NCBI GenBank assembly: GCA_964428075.1
Contig: CAYRWQ010000013.1
Span: 1 to 21,172, forward strand
Length of the DNA: 21,172 bases
DNA from: JAGOSP01 sp964428075
Lineage (GTDB): Bacteria > Patescibacteriota > Minisyncoccia > Moranbacterales > UBA1568
Reading direction: 5' to 3'
Shown: piece by piece, positions 1 through 7,944 of the stretch
Numbering within the stretch: the first letter of the stretch is position 1
How the letters are laid out: the number at the start of each line of letters is the position of its first letter
The notes under the pieces: model-generated
The model's input: only the letters and a program-made list of their open reading frames with translations
What the model was told of the DNA's origin: nothing
Databases searched by the model: none
Translations under genes and position numbers: made by a program

Positions 1-2610
1 AAAACCCTGGTCTTACTTGATGGAAACGCGCTCATTCACCGGGCGTATCATGCTTTGCCGCCTCTGACCACGAAGAGTGGTGAGACGGTGCAGGCGGTGT
101 ATGGTTTTACGATGACGCTCCTGTCGGTGCTTGAAAAGTTTCATCCGGATTATATCGCGGCATCTTTCGATTTGGCTGGCCCCACGTTTCGGGACGAGCT
201 CTATGCGGAATATAAGGCGACGCGGCAAAGAGCCCCGGACGATCTCTATGCGCAGATTCCGAAGGTAAAAGAGATGACGCAAGCTTTCAATATTCCGATT
301 TATGAACTGGCTGGCTATGAGGCAGATGATTGTGTCGGGAGTATTGCTAAGCAGGCCGGAGTTTTGGGTATAGATGTTGTGATCGTGACGGGTGACAATG
401 ACGCGCTGCAGTTGGTTGATGGACATATCAGCGTCTTTTCAATTCGTAAGGGACTGAAAGATCTTGTGCTCTATGATCGGACGGCGGTCGAAGCGAAGTA
501 CGGTTTTTCACCTGAACAGATTCCTGATTATAAAGGTTTAGCCGGAGATGCTTCGGATCATATTCCGGGTGTGCCCGGTATCGGCGCGAAAGGAGCTACC
601 GATTTGCTTCAGGCATTCGGGACGCTCGAAAATATCTATGCGCATCTTGGAGAAGTGAAAGCAGCGCTGCAGAAAAAGTTGCAATCTGGACGTGAGAGTG
701 CTTTTTTGTCGAAAAAATTGGGTACGATTGATACGGCGGCTCCGGTCAAGCTTGTACTCGCCGATTGTGTTACTCATGATTTCAAACATGAAAAGGTGAT
801 TGCTTTACTGCGCGAGTGTGAGTTTTTTAGTCTCATGAAAAAGATACCCGGACAGAGCGCGATACAAACTGGGGCAGACACGGATATGGTTCGTGTCGCT
901 CAGGTCGCGCATAAGAAGATAAAGAAGGGAACAGAGGCTGCGGTCTGGCTTGAGAAAACGAGTGGACGCGGTGTCGCTTTTATTCTGTCGGATGAGACTG
1001 ATTCGCTTTTTGGCGGAATGGGTATTACGGAAATCGAATTTGCGGCGGACGAGCATGCTCAGGTGACTGTCGAGTGGAATGCAGACACGAAAGAAGTACT
1101 CAAGACATTCTTTGAACACCCAAAGCGTCCAAAAATCGTGTTCGATGCTAAGGCTTCCATGCATCGTTTGGTGCAAGAGGGGGTGTCTTTGGCCGGAGTG
1201 GCACGTGATGTCTCGATCATGGATTATCTGCTCGATGCGGGGGGGCGGCAGAGTTTCTCGGATCTCATTTCGCGTGAATTCGGAGAAGAAGATACGAAGG
1301 CGCGAGCAGCGGTGCTGTATCGAATCAATAGTCTCCTCGGACAGCGACTGAAGGATATTTCGGCGACACAGGAACCCGAGCGGACTTTGCTCGATGTGTA
1401 TGCTCGGGTGGAACTTCCGCTCATCCCGATTCTTTTTCGTATGGAGAGGCGTGGTATTCGCCTCAACACTGAGACGCTGCGCGATATGTCTGATGAAGCA
1501 ACCAAGGAAATCGCTATTTTCGAAAGACAAATTTGGGATTTGGCCGGCAAGGAGTTTAATATCAATTCACCCAAGCAGCTTGCCGATATTTTGTTTGTTG
1601 ATTTACAGATTCCGACGAAGAATATCAAGAAAAATAAAACCGGTATTTCAACAGCCGCCACAGAACTCGAAAAATTACGATCTGAATATCCGATTGTGAT
1701 CCTGATTGAGCAGTATCGTGAACTCTTCAAGTTGAAGACGACGTATCTCGACGCGCTTCCTTCTCTGGTTGATATTCATTCGCGTATACATACGACGTAT
1801 CATCAGACGATTGCCGCGACTGGTCGGCTTTCTTCGTCTGATCCGAACCTGCAGAATATTCCGGCCCGACAGTCGTGGAGCAAGCGTATTCGCGGAGCTT
1901 TTGAGGCAGAACCAGGATACGTTTTGGTGGGGGCGGATTATTCGCAGGTTGAGCTTCGGGTTGCGGCACATCTCTCGAATGATGCGAATATGATTGAGGC
2001 CTTTCGGCAAGGGGAGGATATTCATCAGAAAACGGCCGCGGTGGTGTTCGGGGTCGAACCGATAGCGGTGACGAGTGAAATGCGCCGTCAGGCCAAAGTA
2101 TTCAATTTTGGCATTTTGTACGGGATGGGGGCTTTTGGATTGGCACAGGCTGCTGACATCGACCAGAAAGAAGCGGGAAAATTCATCGAGGCGTATTTCG
2201 ATCGTTTTTCGGGTGTAGCGAAATATCTCGAAGCATCGAAAGTGTTTGCGCGTGAGCACGGGTATGTCGAAACCGAACTGGGGAGACGTCGGAGTGTGCC
2301 GGAGATTCAGAGTCGCAATGTACAGGTTGCTCGTTCAGGTGAGCGCATGGCGGTCAATATGCCGGTCCAGGGATTGGCGGCCGATATCATGAAGCTCGCT
2401 ATGATTGCGGCCGATTGGCTCGTGACAGAACGGTACAGCGAAGCAGTGACCATGCTCCTTCAGGTGCATGACGAAATCATTTTCGAGGTGCGAGAGGAAT
2501 CAACTCTTGATTTCGCGGCTGACTTGAAGGAAGTAATGGAAACAGTGTATACGCTCAAAGTCCCTCTCGCAGTTGATGTCGCCTCTGGGAAAAATTGGGG
2601 AGAGGTTTAG
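1..2610 (+). CDS. polA: DNA polymerase I, 5' end outside window
   Basis: Family A DNA polymerase that fills gaps and removes RNA primers in replication and repair. The frame is open from base 1, so the start codon lies upstream; 869 residues are visible. The N-terminal 5' nuclease domain (to about residue 290) shows the GYEADD and TGDND acidic clusters and a helix-hairpin-helix around GVPGIGAKGA. The polymerase domain has motif A (DYSQVEL, Asp646), motif B (Lys699, Phe703; the Phe favours dNTP over ddNTP) and motif C (HDE, 823-825). The middle 3'-5' exonuclease domain is present, but its catalytic acids are not: Ser330 and Ser386 stand where Asp355 and Asp424 of the E. coli enzyme would align, and the YxxxD motif is not visible. 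Proofreading is therefore probably absent, as in Taq-type enzymes. The gene stops at TAG just before an orphan gene on the same strand. Confidence 0.97.
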   Translation, partial: KTLVLLDGNALIHRAYHALPPLTTKSGETVQAVYGFTMTLLSVLEKFHPDYIAASFDLAGPTFRDELYAEYKATRQRAPDDLYAQIPKVKEMTQAFNIPIYELAGYEADDCVGSIAKQAGVLGIDVVIVTGDNDALQLVDGHISVFSIRKGLKDLVLYDRTAVEAKYGFSPEQIPDYKGLAGDASDHIPGVPGIGAKGATDLLQAFGTLENIYAHLGEVKAALQKKLQSGRESAFLSKKLGTIDTAAPVKLVLADCVTHDFKHEKVIALLRECEFFSLMKKIPGQSAIQTGADTDMVRVAQVAHKKIKKGTEAAVWLEKTSGRGVAFILSDETDSLFGGMGITEIEFAADEHAQVTVEWNADTKEVLKTFFEHPKRPKIVFDAKASMHRLVQEGVSLAGVARDVSIMDYLLDAGGRQSFSDLISREFGEEDTKARAAVLYRINSLLGQRLKDISATQEPERTLLDVYARVELPLIPILFRMERRGIRLNTETLRDMSDEATKEIAIFERQIWDLAGKEFNINSPKQLADILFVDLQIPTKNIKKNKTGISTAATELEKLRSEYPIVILIEQYRELFKLKTTYLDALPSLVDIHSRIHTTYHQTIAATGRLSSSDPNLQNIPARQSWSKRIRGAFEAEPGYVLVGADYSQVELRVAAHLSNDANMIEAFRQGEDIHQKTAAVVFGVEPIAVTSEMRRQAKVFNFGILYGMGAFGLAQAADIDQKEAGKFIEAYFDRFSGVAKYLEASKVFAREHGYVETELGRRRSVPEIQSRNVQVARSGERMAVNMPVQGLAADIMKLAMIAADWLVTERYSEAVTMLLQVHDEIIFEVREESTLDFAADLKEVMETVYTLKVPLAVDVASGKNWGEV

Positions 2611-2619
2611 TCACAATGA

Positions 2620-3249
2620 GTGAAAAATATGAGAGAGTCATTTTCATCAACACCATCTCTTGTGAGTGAATCGGAGCGCCTCTCGCATCTTTTTCGAGAG
2701 ATAGGTGTAGGCGGCGCCGAACACGTGTTTGAGGAACTTGAGGGTGATCTGCATCTCGCTGGTTTTACACTTGGCAAAACACAGGATGTGTTTGCAGTGA
2801 TGCAACGGCCCCAGTTGCTTTGTCGGAGTGAATCGTTCAGTCGTGTACTGGATCTTTTATTGATACAAAAGGATATTGTTTTGGAGAACCAAGATGAAGA
2901 GGCTAATATGTGTCGTATGAGTTCGGGTGCTGGGTTTCGCGTCGCTATGCTGGAAGGGTTTTTGGGAAAAGAGGTGGATGGCATCGTGAAGGTCGTTATT
3001 ACTTTTGAGGGAGGGCATCTTGTGACACAGAATCATGTGGAATCAGACTCGCGTCTTTGGGAGACCAAACCGGAAACCGCTAAGGTGTCTCTTGTTGGGA
3101 AAGGAAAGGTGCTTTTTGAGGATATTCGCATGATATCTTTTCGTTTCCCCATCCGATTTTTCCCTCAGTCTCTGCTCTCTCAGGATGAACAGGAACGCCT
3201 GGAAGAGAATCAGATTTTTTTTGTAGTTCGACATTATATTGCAGAGTAG
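2620..3249 (+). CDS. Hypothetical protein, 209 aa
   Basis: I do not recognise this protein. It starts 9 bases after the polA stop, with GTG at 2620 or ATG at 2629; no clear Shine-Dalgarno site decides between them. The product is soluble, with no signal peptide or membrane segment. The N-terminal third is acidic and helix-like. The middle and C-terminal parts alternate hydrophobic and charged residues like a beta-rich domain and contain several Gly turns. Tight spacing suggests co-transcription with polA. A CYTH-type fold was considered, but the ExExK signature is absent. It converges on the minus-strand zinc-finger gene, and only about 40 bases separate the two stops. Confidence 0.7.
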   Translation: MKNMRESFSSTPSLVSESERLSHLFREIGVGGAEHVFEELEGDLHLAGFTLGKTQDVFAVMQRPQLLCRSESFSRVLDLLLIQKDIVLENQDEEANMCRMSSGAGFRVAMLEGFLGKEVDGIVKVVITFEGGHLVTQNHVESDSRLWETKPETAKVSLVGKGKVLFEDIRMISFRFPIRFFPQSLLSQDEQERLEENQIFFVVRHYIAE

Positions 3250-3254
3250 TGCTC

Positions 3255-3292
3255 AAAAAAAAGACCATGCATGTCCGGAGACAGCATGGTCT
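3255..3292 (-). terminator. Intrinsic terminator of the DksA/TraR-like gene
   Basis: A 9-bp perfect stem (3262-3270 with 3284-3292) is extended by an inner 4-bp TGTC/GACA stem with a CGGA loop. On the minus strand it is followed by eight U residues (3255-3262). The stop codon of the minus-strand gene overlaps the stem base. No U-tract follows on the plus strand, so it acts mainly for the minus strand. Confidence 0.9.
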
Positions 3293-3566
3293 AGTGTTGA
3301 GTCGTGAGCATCTCTGCACAGCTGATGCAGAAAGGCGTTTCAGGAATGATTTCGAGTCGATCTACATTAATCGGTATACCGCAATTGGTACAGAGACCGT
3401 ACTGGCCGTCCTTGATGCGTTGGAGGGCGTACTCAATACGGGTTAGATCCTGGGGCGAGTGTAAGACGGCTTGTTCGCCGCCTCTTTTAAGAATGCCTCG
3501 TTTTGATTGGAGGCGATATTCCAGATGCCTTTCTTTGTCTCTAAGGAACTGCCAGCTGAACGTCAT
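3291..3566 (-). CDS. DksA/TraR-family C4 zinc-finger protein
   Basis: Small zinc-finger protein of the DksA/TraR family. Relatives bind the RNA polymerase secondary channel or act as sporulation or general stress regulators. With the ATG at 3566 the product has 91 residues: a helical N-terminal half and a C-terminal zinc finger with Cys59, Cys62, Cys80 and Cys83 in the CxxC-x17-CxxC pattern of the family, preceded by the typical YG.C..CG text. This start is chosen because GGGAGAG lies just upstream of it; the longer frame (to 3656) would run through the promoter. It is shorter than E. coli DksA (151 aa), and the long coiled-coil with the tip Asp residues is not complete, so it resembles short TraR-type members. 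It is a single-gene unit with its own promoter and terminator. Confidence 0.88.
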   Translation of the reverse strand: MTFSWQFLRDKERHLEYRLQSKRGILKRGGEQAVLHSPQDLTRIEYALQRIKDGQYGLCTNCGIPINVDRLEIIPETPFCISCAEMLTTQH

Positions 3567-3597
3567 GGAACTCTCCCGTAGGGTATAACGGATTAGT

Positions 3598-3626
3598 ATA
3601 GTAACAGGCTTGAGTTCTTTTGTCCA
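3598..3626 (-). promoter_or_regulatory. Sigma-70 promoter for the DksA/TraR-like gene
   Basis: On the minus strand, TGGACA (3621-3626) is separated by 17 bases from TACTAT (3598-3603). An overlapping TATACT lies slightly further downstream. Transcription would begin about 25 bases before the chosen start codon. Confidence 0.7.
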
Positions 3627-3656
3627 GAGGGCACTCCAGGGAGCAATTCGTGTCAC

Positions 3657-4021
3657 CCAACTCTATATGGATAGAGAGTAATTCGGGTACCATATCCCAC
3701 TCTGACTATGGCAACCAAAAAAGAGGTGTTTCGGGAGCACAACGCACCTGTTTCTGAGGGCGTGAAGGCTCAACTCTGGGAAACGCACGGAAAACTGAAT
3801 CCGTTGAACCTGAAACGGAAACTTGATACGATGTGAAGGGAAGGTGTTTGAAATTCAGAAAAACGGCGCGGAAAACTGAAAAAAATATCTCTCCGTTCGG
3901 TGACAGTTGATTACTATCTATTGTGGGGAGAGGTGGAGAGAAGACCTCTTTTCATGAGAGTCAGGATTCCGTGGTGAATTCTTTGCTCGAGCAGTACGCG
4001 GTTAAGGAGTAGGAACACTAT
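3657..4021. other. Intergenic stretch between divergent zinc-finger gene and mutM
   Basis: 365 bases without a full gene. It holds a short frame that resembles a transposase C-terminus (3708-3836), then AT-rich sequence with a TACTAT at 3912-3917 that could be a -10 element for mutM, although no good -35 is seen. A weak AAGGAG occurs at 4003-4008, rather far from the mutM start. Nothing else is apparent. Confidence 0.6.
3708..3836 (+). pseudogene. Probable C-terminal remnant of a DDE transposase/integrase
   Basis: A 42-residue frame from ATG 3708 to TGA 3836. Its second half carries V-S-E-x-V-K-A-x-L followed by L-N-P-L-x-L-K-R-x-L. This resembles the C-terminal tail of IS481-like/rve-type transposases as I remember it (serine-glutamate helix, then LNP-x-x-LKR). 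There is no Shine-Dalgarno site, the in-frame region upstream runs into a stop at 3672, and no catalytic DDE core is present. It most likely marks an old insertion that has lost everything but its tail. A real small protein is the alternative. The family match rests on memory, not a search. Confidence 0.42.
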
Positions 4022-4873
4022 ATGCCAGAATTGCCGGAGGTACAGACGGTGGTGACACAGCTCGAACGGAAGATAGTCGGAAAGACCCTTCTCGATTTTT
4101 GGAGCGACTGGGAGCGTAAGATTGTTCCTGCATGCCAAGCACTTAAGCATGGGATACGAGGGGTGGAAGTTCTTCGGACGCGTCGTTTCGGTAAACATAT
4201 TGTGATTGATCTCGACAATCAACATTCATTGGTCATTCATCTCAAAATGACGGGGCATTTGCTCTATAAGACCGAAGAGAATCGAACGAATCGAGCTTTC
4301 GTGGAAGATCCATATAATGGGTATATCCATCACATCTTTACTTTTTCCGACGGTTCGACGCTTGAATTTTCCGATTTGCGGAAATTCGGATGGATTGCGT
4401 TGGTCGAGACGAATGCAGTCGAGCAACTACCGAGCATTGCGTCACTTGGTCTTGATGCCTTGTCTTTGAAACTGACACCGATATTTCTTGATACACTCCT
4501 GATGAAGCGGGGACGAAGGATGATCGGCGAGATTCTACTAGACCAGTCGCTTATCGCAGGTATTGGAAATATTTATAGGAGCGAAGCGTTATTTGTGGCT
4601 GGCGTCCGTCCACATCGTTTTGGCGAAAGACTGACTGTCCCGGAGCGGAAGAGGTTGGTGATGGCGATTCGACAAGTACTGCGGCAGGCATCTCGACTCG
4701 GTGGTATGTCGGATGGTGATTTTCGTGATACGGATGGTTTGTCTGGGCGGTTTAAAAAACATCTTTTTGTGTATGGTCGCGACAGGGAACCTTGCAAAAA
4801 ATGTGATACAATCATACAGAGAATAAAAATCGGACAGCGCAGCGCGTTTTTTTGCGCGTCGTGTCAACAATGA
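4022..4873 (+). CDS. mutM: Formamidopyrimidine-DNA glycosylase (Fpg/MutM)
   Basis: Base-excision repair enzyme that removes 8-oxoguanine and formamidopyrimidines and then cleaves the abasic site by beta,delta-elimination. The 283-residue product starts MPELPEV; after Met removal Pro is the catalytic nucleophile, and the following Glu is the second catalytic residue. A Lys in the RRFGKH segment fits the conserved Lys57. The helix-two-turn-helix is visible around GIGNIYRSEALF. The C-terminal zinc finger uses Cys258, Cys261, Cys278 and Cys281, with the conserved Arg at 273 in GQR. Length is normal for the family. It ends with TGA 32 bases before the next gene, so the two may be co-transcribed. 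Confidence 0.97.
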   Translation: MPELPEVQTVVTQLERKIVGKTLLDFWSDWERKIVPACQALKHGIRGVEVLRTRRFGKHIVIDLDNQHSLVIHLKMTGHLLYKTEENRTNRAFVEDPYNGYIHHIFTFSDGSTLEFSDLRKFGWIALVETNAVEQLPSIASLGLDALSLKLTPIFLDTLLMKRGRRMIGEILLDQSLIAGIGNIYRSEALFVAGVRPHRFGERLTVPERKRLVMAIRQVLRQASRLGGMSDGDFRDTDGLSGRFKKHLFVYGRDREPCKKCDTIIQRIKIGQRSAFFCASCQQ

Positions 4874-4905
4874 GAATCTACTAAATTCACGTAAGGTAAT
4901 CGAGT

Positions 4906-6081
4906 ATGAGCATGAGACAGAAAGTGGTTGTGTTTATGATCGCTGTCTCCGTTGCGGTGGCAGGTTGGTATTTTTTTGTTCGTGATACCGCGAAACATCA
5001 GGCCATTCAGTTTGATAGCGATATGAAATCTATCGTATCGACCGAAACAATACAGCCATTGGATCAAGGTGAGGTGAGTCCGATTTCGGGAGTCGCTTGT
5101 CCGAATTGGAATAAGCGGCCGATAGCCGTGATGCAACCGGCTGATGTGTCTGCGCGTCCAGCGGCCGGATTTTCTTCCGCTGATATGGTTTTTGAGATGC
5201 CAGTGTTTACAAATTCCAATACTCGTCTTATGGGCGTGTATCTCTGTGATATACCGGAGAGTATCGGTTCGATGCGATCCGCTCGACATGACTATTTGCC
5301 ACTGGCAAAGGGGTTAGATGCCGTGTTTGTTCACTGGGGGTACTCGAAGTTTGCCGAGACCTTACTTGACCGAAAAATTATTGACAACATCAACTGTCTG
5401 ACAACTTCGTTTTGCCCACGCTGGGAACAGACCGGCAAGATGAAGTATGAAGATACGGGGCATATCACTCAGGAGGGCATCTTTCAGGCGATGGAAAAGT
5501 ATGGATATCGGACAACGGGGAGTTTTTCCGGTTATCCGCATCAGGCGGAAGCGTCACTTGAGGCACGTCCAGCGGGTGGCCGTTTGCGTCTCGCGTTTCC
5601 GAACCCGTATGATGTTTCGTATGATTATGATCGGGCGAGCAACAGCTATCTCCGTATTTGGGATGATATTCCGGATTTTGATAAGAATAATAACGTGCGT
5701 GTCGCTCCGAAAAACATTGTGGTGGTTATTGCGGCATCAGAGCAGATCAAACTCGCGACTGATTACGAGGCGCGTGGCGTCCAGAATCCATGGGAACTGG
5801 TTCCGGTTGAAGACCGCCATGGGCTCGATTACAATGGCGTTGGACGTTACAACAATATCGAAATGGGTGATCCTTGGTTCGATACCAAGGATGCAGGGGA
5901 TGCATATTTCTATATGAACGGCACTGAAATGAAGGGTACTTGGAAGAAAGATAAGAGCAAATTGGAAAGCAAATTGTTTTTCTATCAGGCCGATGGGCGT
6001 GAAGTACACTTTGTCCCTGGGCAGATTTGGGTTGATGTCGTAGAACCGGGATATGGGATTAAATGGGAGCCGGTGAGTTAG
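4906..6081 (+). CDS. DUF3048 (YerB-like) membrane-anchored protein
   Basis: 391 residues. An N-terminal hydrophobic segment (about residues 7-25) without a lipobox Cys anchors or exports the protein. The body matches the DUF3048/YerB family by its ordered motifs: a PISGVACPNWNKRPIAVM segment, a ARPAAGFSSADMVFE segment, the TRLMGVYL strand, and a GSMRSARHDYLPLAKGLDA segment. The C-terminal half (a YNGVGRYNNIEMGDPWFDT segment onward) fits the second YerB domain. The biochemical role is not established; it acts outside the membrane. A modest AAGGTAA precedes the ATG. A possible extended -10 (TGATACAAT, 4804-4812) lies inside the end of mutM. Confidence 0.85.
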   Translation: MSMRQKVVVFMIAVSVAVAGWYFFVRDTAKHQAIQFDSDMKSIVSTETIQPLDQGEVSPISGVACPNWNKRPIAVMQPADVSARPAAGFSSADMVFEMPVFTNSNTRLMGVYLCDIPESIGSMRSARHDYLPLAKGLDAVFVHWGYSKFAETLLDRKIIDNINCLTTSFCPRWEQTGKMKYEDTGHITQEGIFQAMEKYGYRTTGSFSGYPHQAEASLEARPAGGRLRLAFPNPYDVSYDYDRASNSYLRIWDDIPDFDKNNNVRVAPKNIVVVIAASEQIKLATDYEARGVQNPWELVPVEDRHGLDYNGVGRYNNIEMGDPWFDTKDAGDAYFYMNGTEMKGTWKKDKSKLESKLFFYQADGREVHFVPGQIWVDVVEPGYGIKWEPVS

Positions 6082-6111
6082 TGTGCGCGTGATACGTGCG
6101 TGTGGGTTTTT

Positions 6112-6147
6112 ACCAAACAGGCCGAGTTGGTCTGTTTTTGGTATACT
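6112..6147 (+). promoter_or_regulatory. Weak terminator hairpin overlapping an extended -10 promoter
   Basis: Stem CAGGCC (6118-6123) with GGTCTG (6129-6134) is followed by five Ts. Outer arms ACCAAA and TTTGGT extend it. The T-tract runs directly into TGG-TATACT (6139-6147), an extended -10 element that would start transcription about 25 bases before holA. One short sequence could thus end the YerB transcript and start the next. Confidence 0.55.
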
Positions 6148-6178
6148 GGGTTTATTTGGGAGAAAAAAAGGAACACGT

Positions 6179-7150
6179 ATGTTGTATTTTCTGTACGGCG
6201 AAGATGAAGTACGCGTCGGCGATAGGCGACGAGAATTAGCGTCTGGGTTTCAAAAGAAATATCCGACAGGAGAAGTACTCATGTTTGATTTTGAGGATAT
6301 GGGGACGGCTGCGGCGATTCGTCTTGCGTGTTCGGCATGTGATCAGGGATTGTTTGAGATACCTAAGCTGATTATCTGGTTGCATCCGTTTGCGTTGAAG
6401 GAAGGCGAGGATGCGCTCAAAAAGTTTCTCATACATTTCACGCAGGCAGTGGCCGTGGATATTTCTTTGCTGATTGTTGCATCGGGGAAATTGAAGAAGA
6501 CTCACCCAGTGGCAGCTTGGCTACTCAAGAAAGCCGATCGGGTCGAAGCAATCGAGCCGCTACAGGGAATCTCGCTTGAGCGATACGCATCTGCCCTGCT
6601 TTCGGCTTTTGACACGAGGCTTTCTTTTGATCAGAAGGCTTTGGCAGCGGTCTTGAAAGCGGTCGGGAAGGACACGCTCCGTCTTAAGCAGGAAATTTTC
6701 CGACTCGCGGCATATCGTGAAACAGGGGTGATTACGACTGAGGACGTTGCGCTTTTTTTGCGTCCAAGCTTAGAAGTCGGTGTTTTTCAAGCACTTGATT
6801 CACTGTCACGAGGAGAACGTGAGAAGGCGCTGCTGTTTTTTGCGCGTGAACAGGAAAACGAGACGAAACAGGATGCGGTCTACAGTCTTTTGTCCATGTG
6901 TGCTTGGCAGTTACGTCGACTCATCCAGATGAGAGAAGTGTTTGATCACGGGATTCATGACGCTTCTGGTATCGCGCGCGCAACGGGCTTACCGATTTTT
7001 GTGATACAAAATATGATACGTTCTCTTGAGAACCTACCCTTGTCTCGTCTGACAGCCGGATTGATTCTGCTTGCCGATATGGATGTGGCCTTAAAAACTG
7101 GCAATCTGGACCCAGGGGTTGCTCTGGATACTTTTGTGTGGAAATTTTAG
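6179..7150 (+). CDS. holA: DNA polymerase III delta subunit
   Basis: Clamp-loader subunit that opens the sliding clamp during loading. With ATG 6179 the product has 323 residues. The N-terminus begins FLYGEDEVRV, the typical delta-subunit opening (FLYGED/N in place of a P-loop), followed by a RecA-like AAA+ fold without Walker motifs. The middle carries the usual GKDTLRLKQEI-type helix (delta family: D-x-x-x-L-x-x-E-x-x-K/R). The C-terminal helical collar ends with the DMDVALKTGNLDP segment common in HolA proteins. The longer GTG start (6083) is rejected because it crosses the terminator and promoter just upstream, while ATG 6179 has AAAGGA 7 bases before it. The gene converges on rpsT. Confidence 0.92.
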   Translation: MLYFLYGEDEVRVGDRRRELASGFQKKYPTGEVLMFDFEDMGTAAAIRLACSACDQGLFEIPKLIIWLHPFALKEGEDALKKFLIHFTQAVAVDISLLIVASGKLKKTHPVAAWLLKKADRVEAIEPLQGISLERYASALLSAFDTRLSFDQKALAAVLKAVGKDTLRLKQEIFRLAAYRETGVITTEDVALFLRPSLEVGVFQALDSLSRGEREKALLFFAREQENETKQDAVYSLLSMCAWQLRRLIQMREVFDHGIHDASGIARATGLPIFVIQNMIRSLENLPLSRLTAGLILLADMDVALKTGNLDPGVALDTFVWKF

Positions 7151-7163
7151 TGGGGTACCGTTA

Positions 7164-7265
7164 GTAACTCTCTCAAATCTCATGTCGAGCGAAATTTCAG
7201 TGTTTCATGCGACAATCGTACAGATTTTTGTTTTATATACATGCGGTGAGATTTGGGAGAGTTAC
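7164..7265. mobile_element. 102-bp MITE-like element with 19-bp terminal inverted repeats
   Basis: The ends 7164-7182 and 7247-7265 are inverted copies matching at 18 of 19 positions. Each is flanked by TTA (7161-7163 and 7266-7268), which fits a 3-bp target duplication. The 64-base interior has no gene; it contains the palindrome GAAATTTC (7191-7198) and a minor TGTCG/CGACA pair. It sits between the convergent holA and rpsT genes. A large RNA stem is the alternative, but no U-tract follows either arm. No second copy is present in the window. Confidence 0.5.
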
Positions 7266-7283
7266 TTAGGATGACTTTGGAAG

Positions 7284-7313
7284 CGAAAAGCCGCCCTAGA
7301 TGTGGGACGGCTT
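7284..7313 (-). terminator. Intrinsic terminator of rpsT
   Basis: On the minus strand a stem AAGCCG..CC/GG..CGGCTT (7288-7297 with 7304-7313, one internal mismatch) is followed by TTTT. It lies about 30 bases beyond the rpsT stop codon. Confidence 0.8.
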
Positions 7314-7344
7314 ACGATTGCACGTTGTGTGTCGAATCAGGGAA

Positions 7345-7722
7345 TCAGGCAGTTACGACTTTCTTGGCCGAGACTCTTTTCCTTGGGGTAGTCGTTTTGC
7401 TGACTGTTTTCTTGGCGACCGATTTTTTGACACTGGTTTTCTTGGGAACATCTTTGTTCAAGAAGGCTTTTTTGACGAAGGCGTTCAGACGGGATTTTTT
7501 ATTGGCAGCAGTATTCTTTTTGATGATTTTCTTCTCAGCGGCTTTGTCTAGGGCTTTTTGTGCTTCTTTGTAGAACTTTTTTGCCTCATCAATCTGGCCG
7601 GCTGATGCCGCTTCACGTGTCTTTCGGATCGCGCTTTTTACGACTCCTTTCACGATTCTGTTCTTTTCCGTCTTGTGGGCGGTGACCCGCATGTATTTGA
7701 TAGCATTCTTCTTGATTGGCAT
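7345..7722 (-). CDS. rpsT: 30S ribosomal protein bS20 with Lys-rich C-terminal extension
   Basis: Small-subunit protein that binds 16S rRNA. The first ~85 residues follow the S20 pattern: basic N-terminus, the RIVKGVVKSAIRKTREA helix, an AKKFYKEAQKALDKAAEK segment, and the IIKKNTAANKKSRLNAF signature. The product has 125 residues against about 85-90 in most bacteria. The extra ~35 residues are low-complexity Lys/Thr/Val/Ala, like a histone H1 or translation-factor tail. AGGA lies just before the ATG. It is a single-gene unit with its own terminator, convergent with holA. Confidence 0.93.
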   Translation of the reverse strand: MPIKKNAIKYMRVTAHKTEKNRIVKGVVKSAIRKTREAASAGQIDEAKKFYKEAQKALDKAAEKKIIKKNTAANKKSRLNAFVKKAFLNKDVPKKTSVKKSVAKKTVSKTTTPRKRVSAKKVVTA

Positions 7723-7944
7723 ATTCCTGTATTTTTAATCGTGATGTTTTCGAGAGAATTATGAGATCCGAACAGTATCTGCGGGTCGATTGAGCGTATC
7801 GACGGTAAACGAGGAAACTGTGAGACAGATTATTTCTAACAGAAAAGGTATTTTTTAGCAAGAGTCTTCGAAAATACGGCTGACGTGCCAAGAGAAAGGA
7901 AAACGGGTACTATATGGGTAGCGGCTATTTATAATGTTCAGGTT

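Noticed and set aside
805..1530. Long open frame on the minus strand inside polA (241 aa)
   Set aside because: It lies fully antisense to the polA coding sequence, crosses the clear polymerase frame, and has no recognisable motif or start signal.
4835..4858. GCGCG-T7-GCGCG hairpin as a terminator of mutM
   Set aside because: The Ts are in the loop, not after the stem, and the segment encodes the conserved end of the MutM zinc finger.
7253..7573. Plus-strand frame of 106 aa opposite rpsT
   Set aside because: Its Leu/Phe-rich text is the antisense of the Lys-rich bS20 tail, and the bS20 match on the minus strand is clear.
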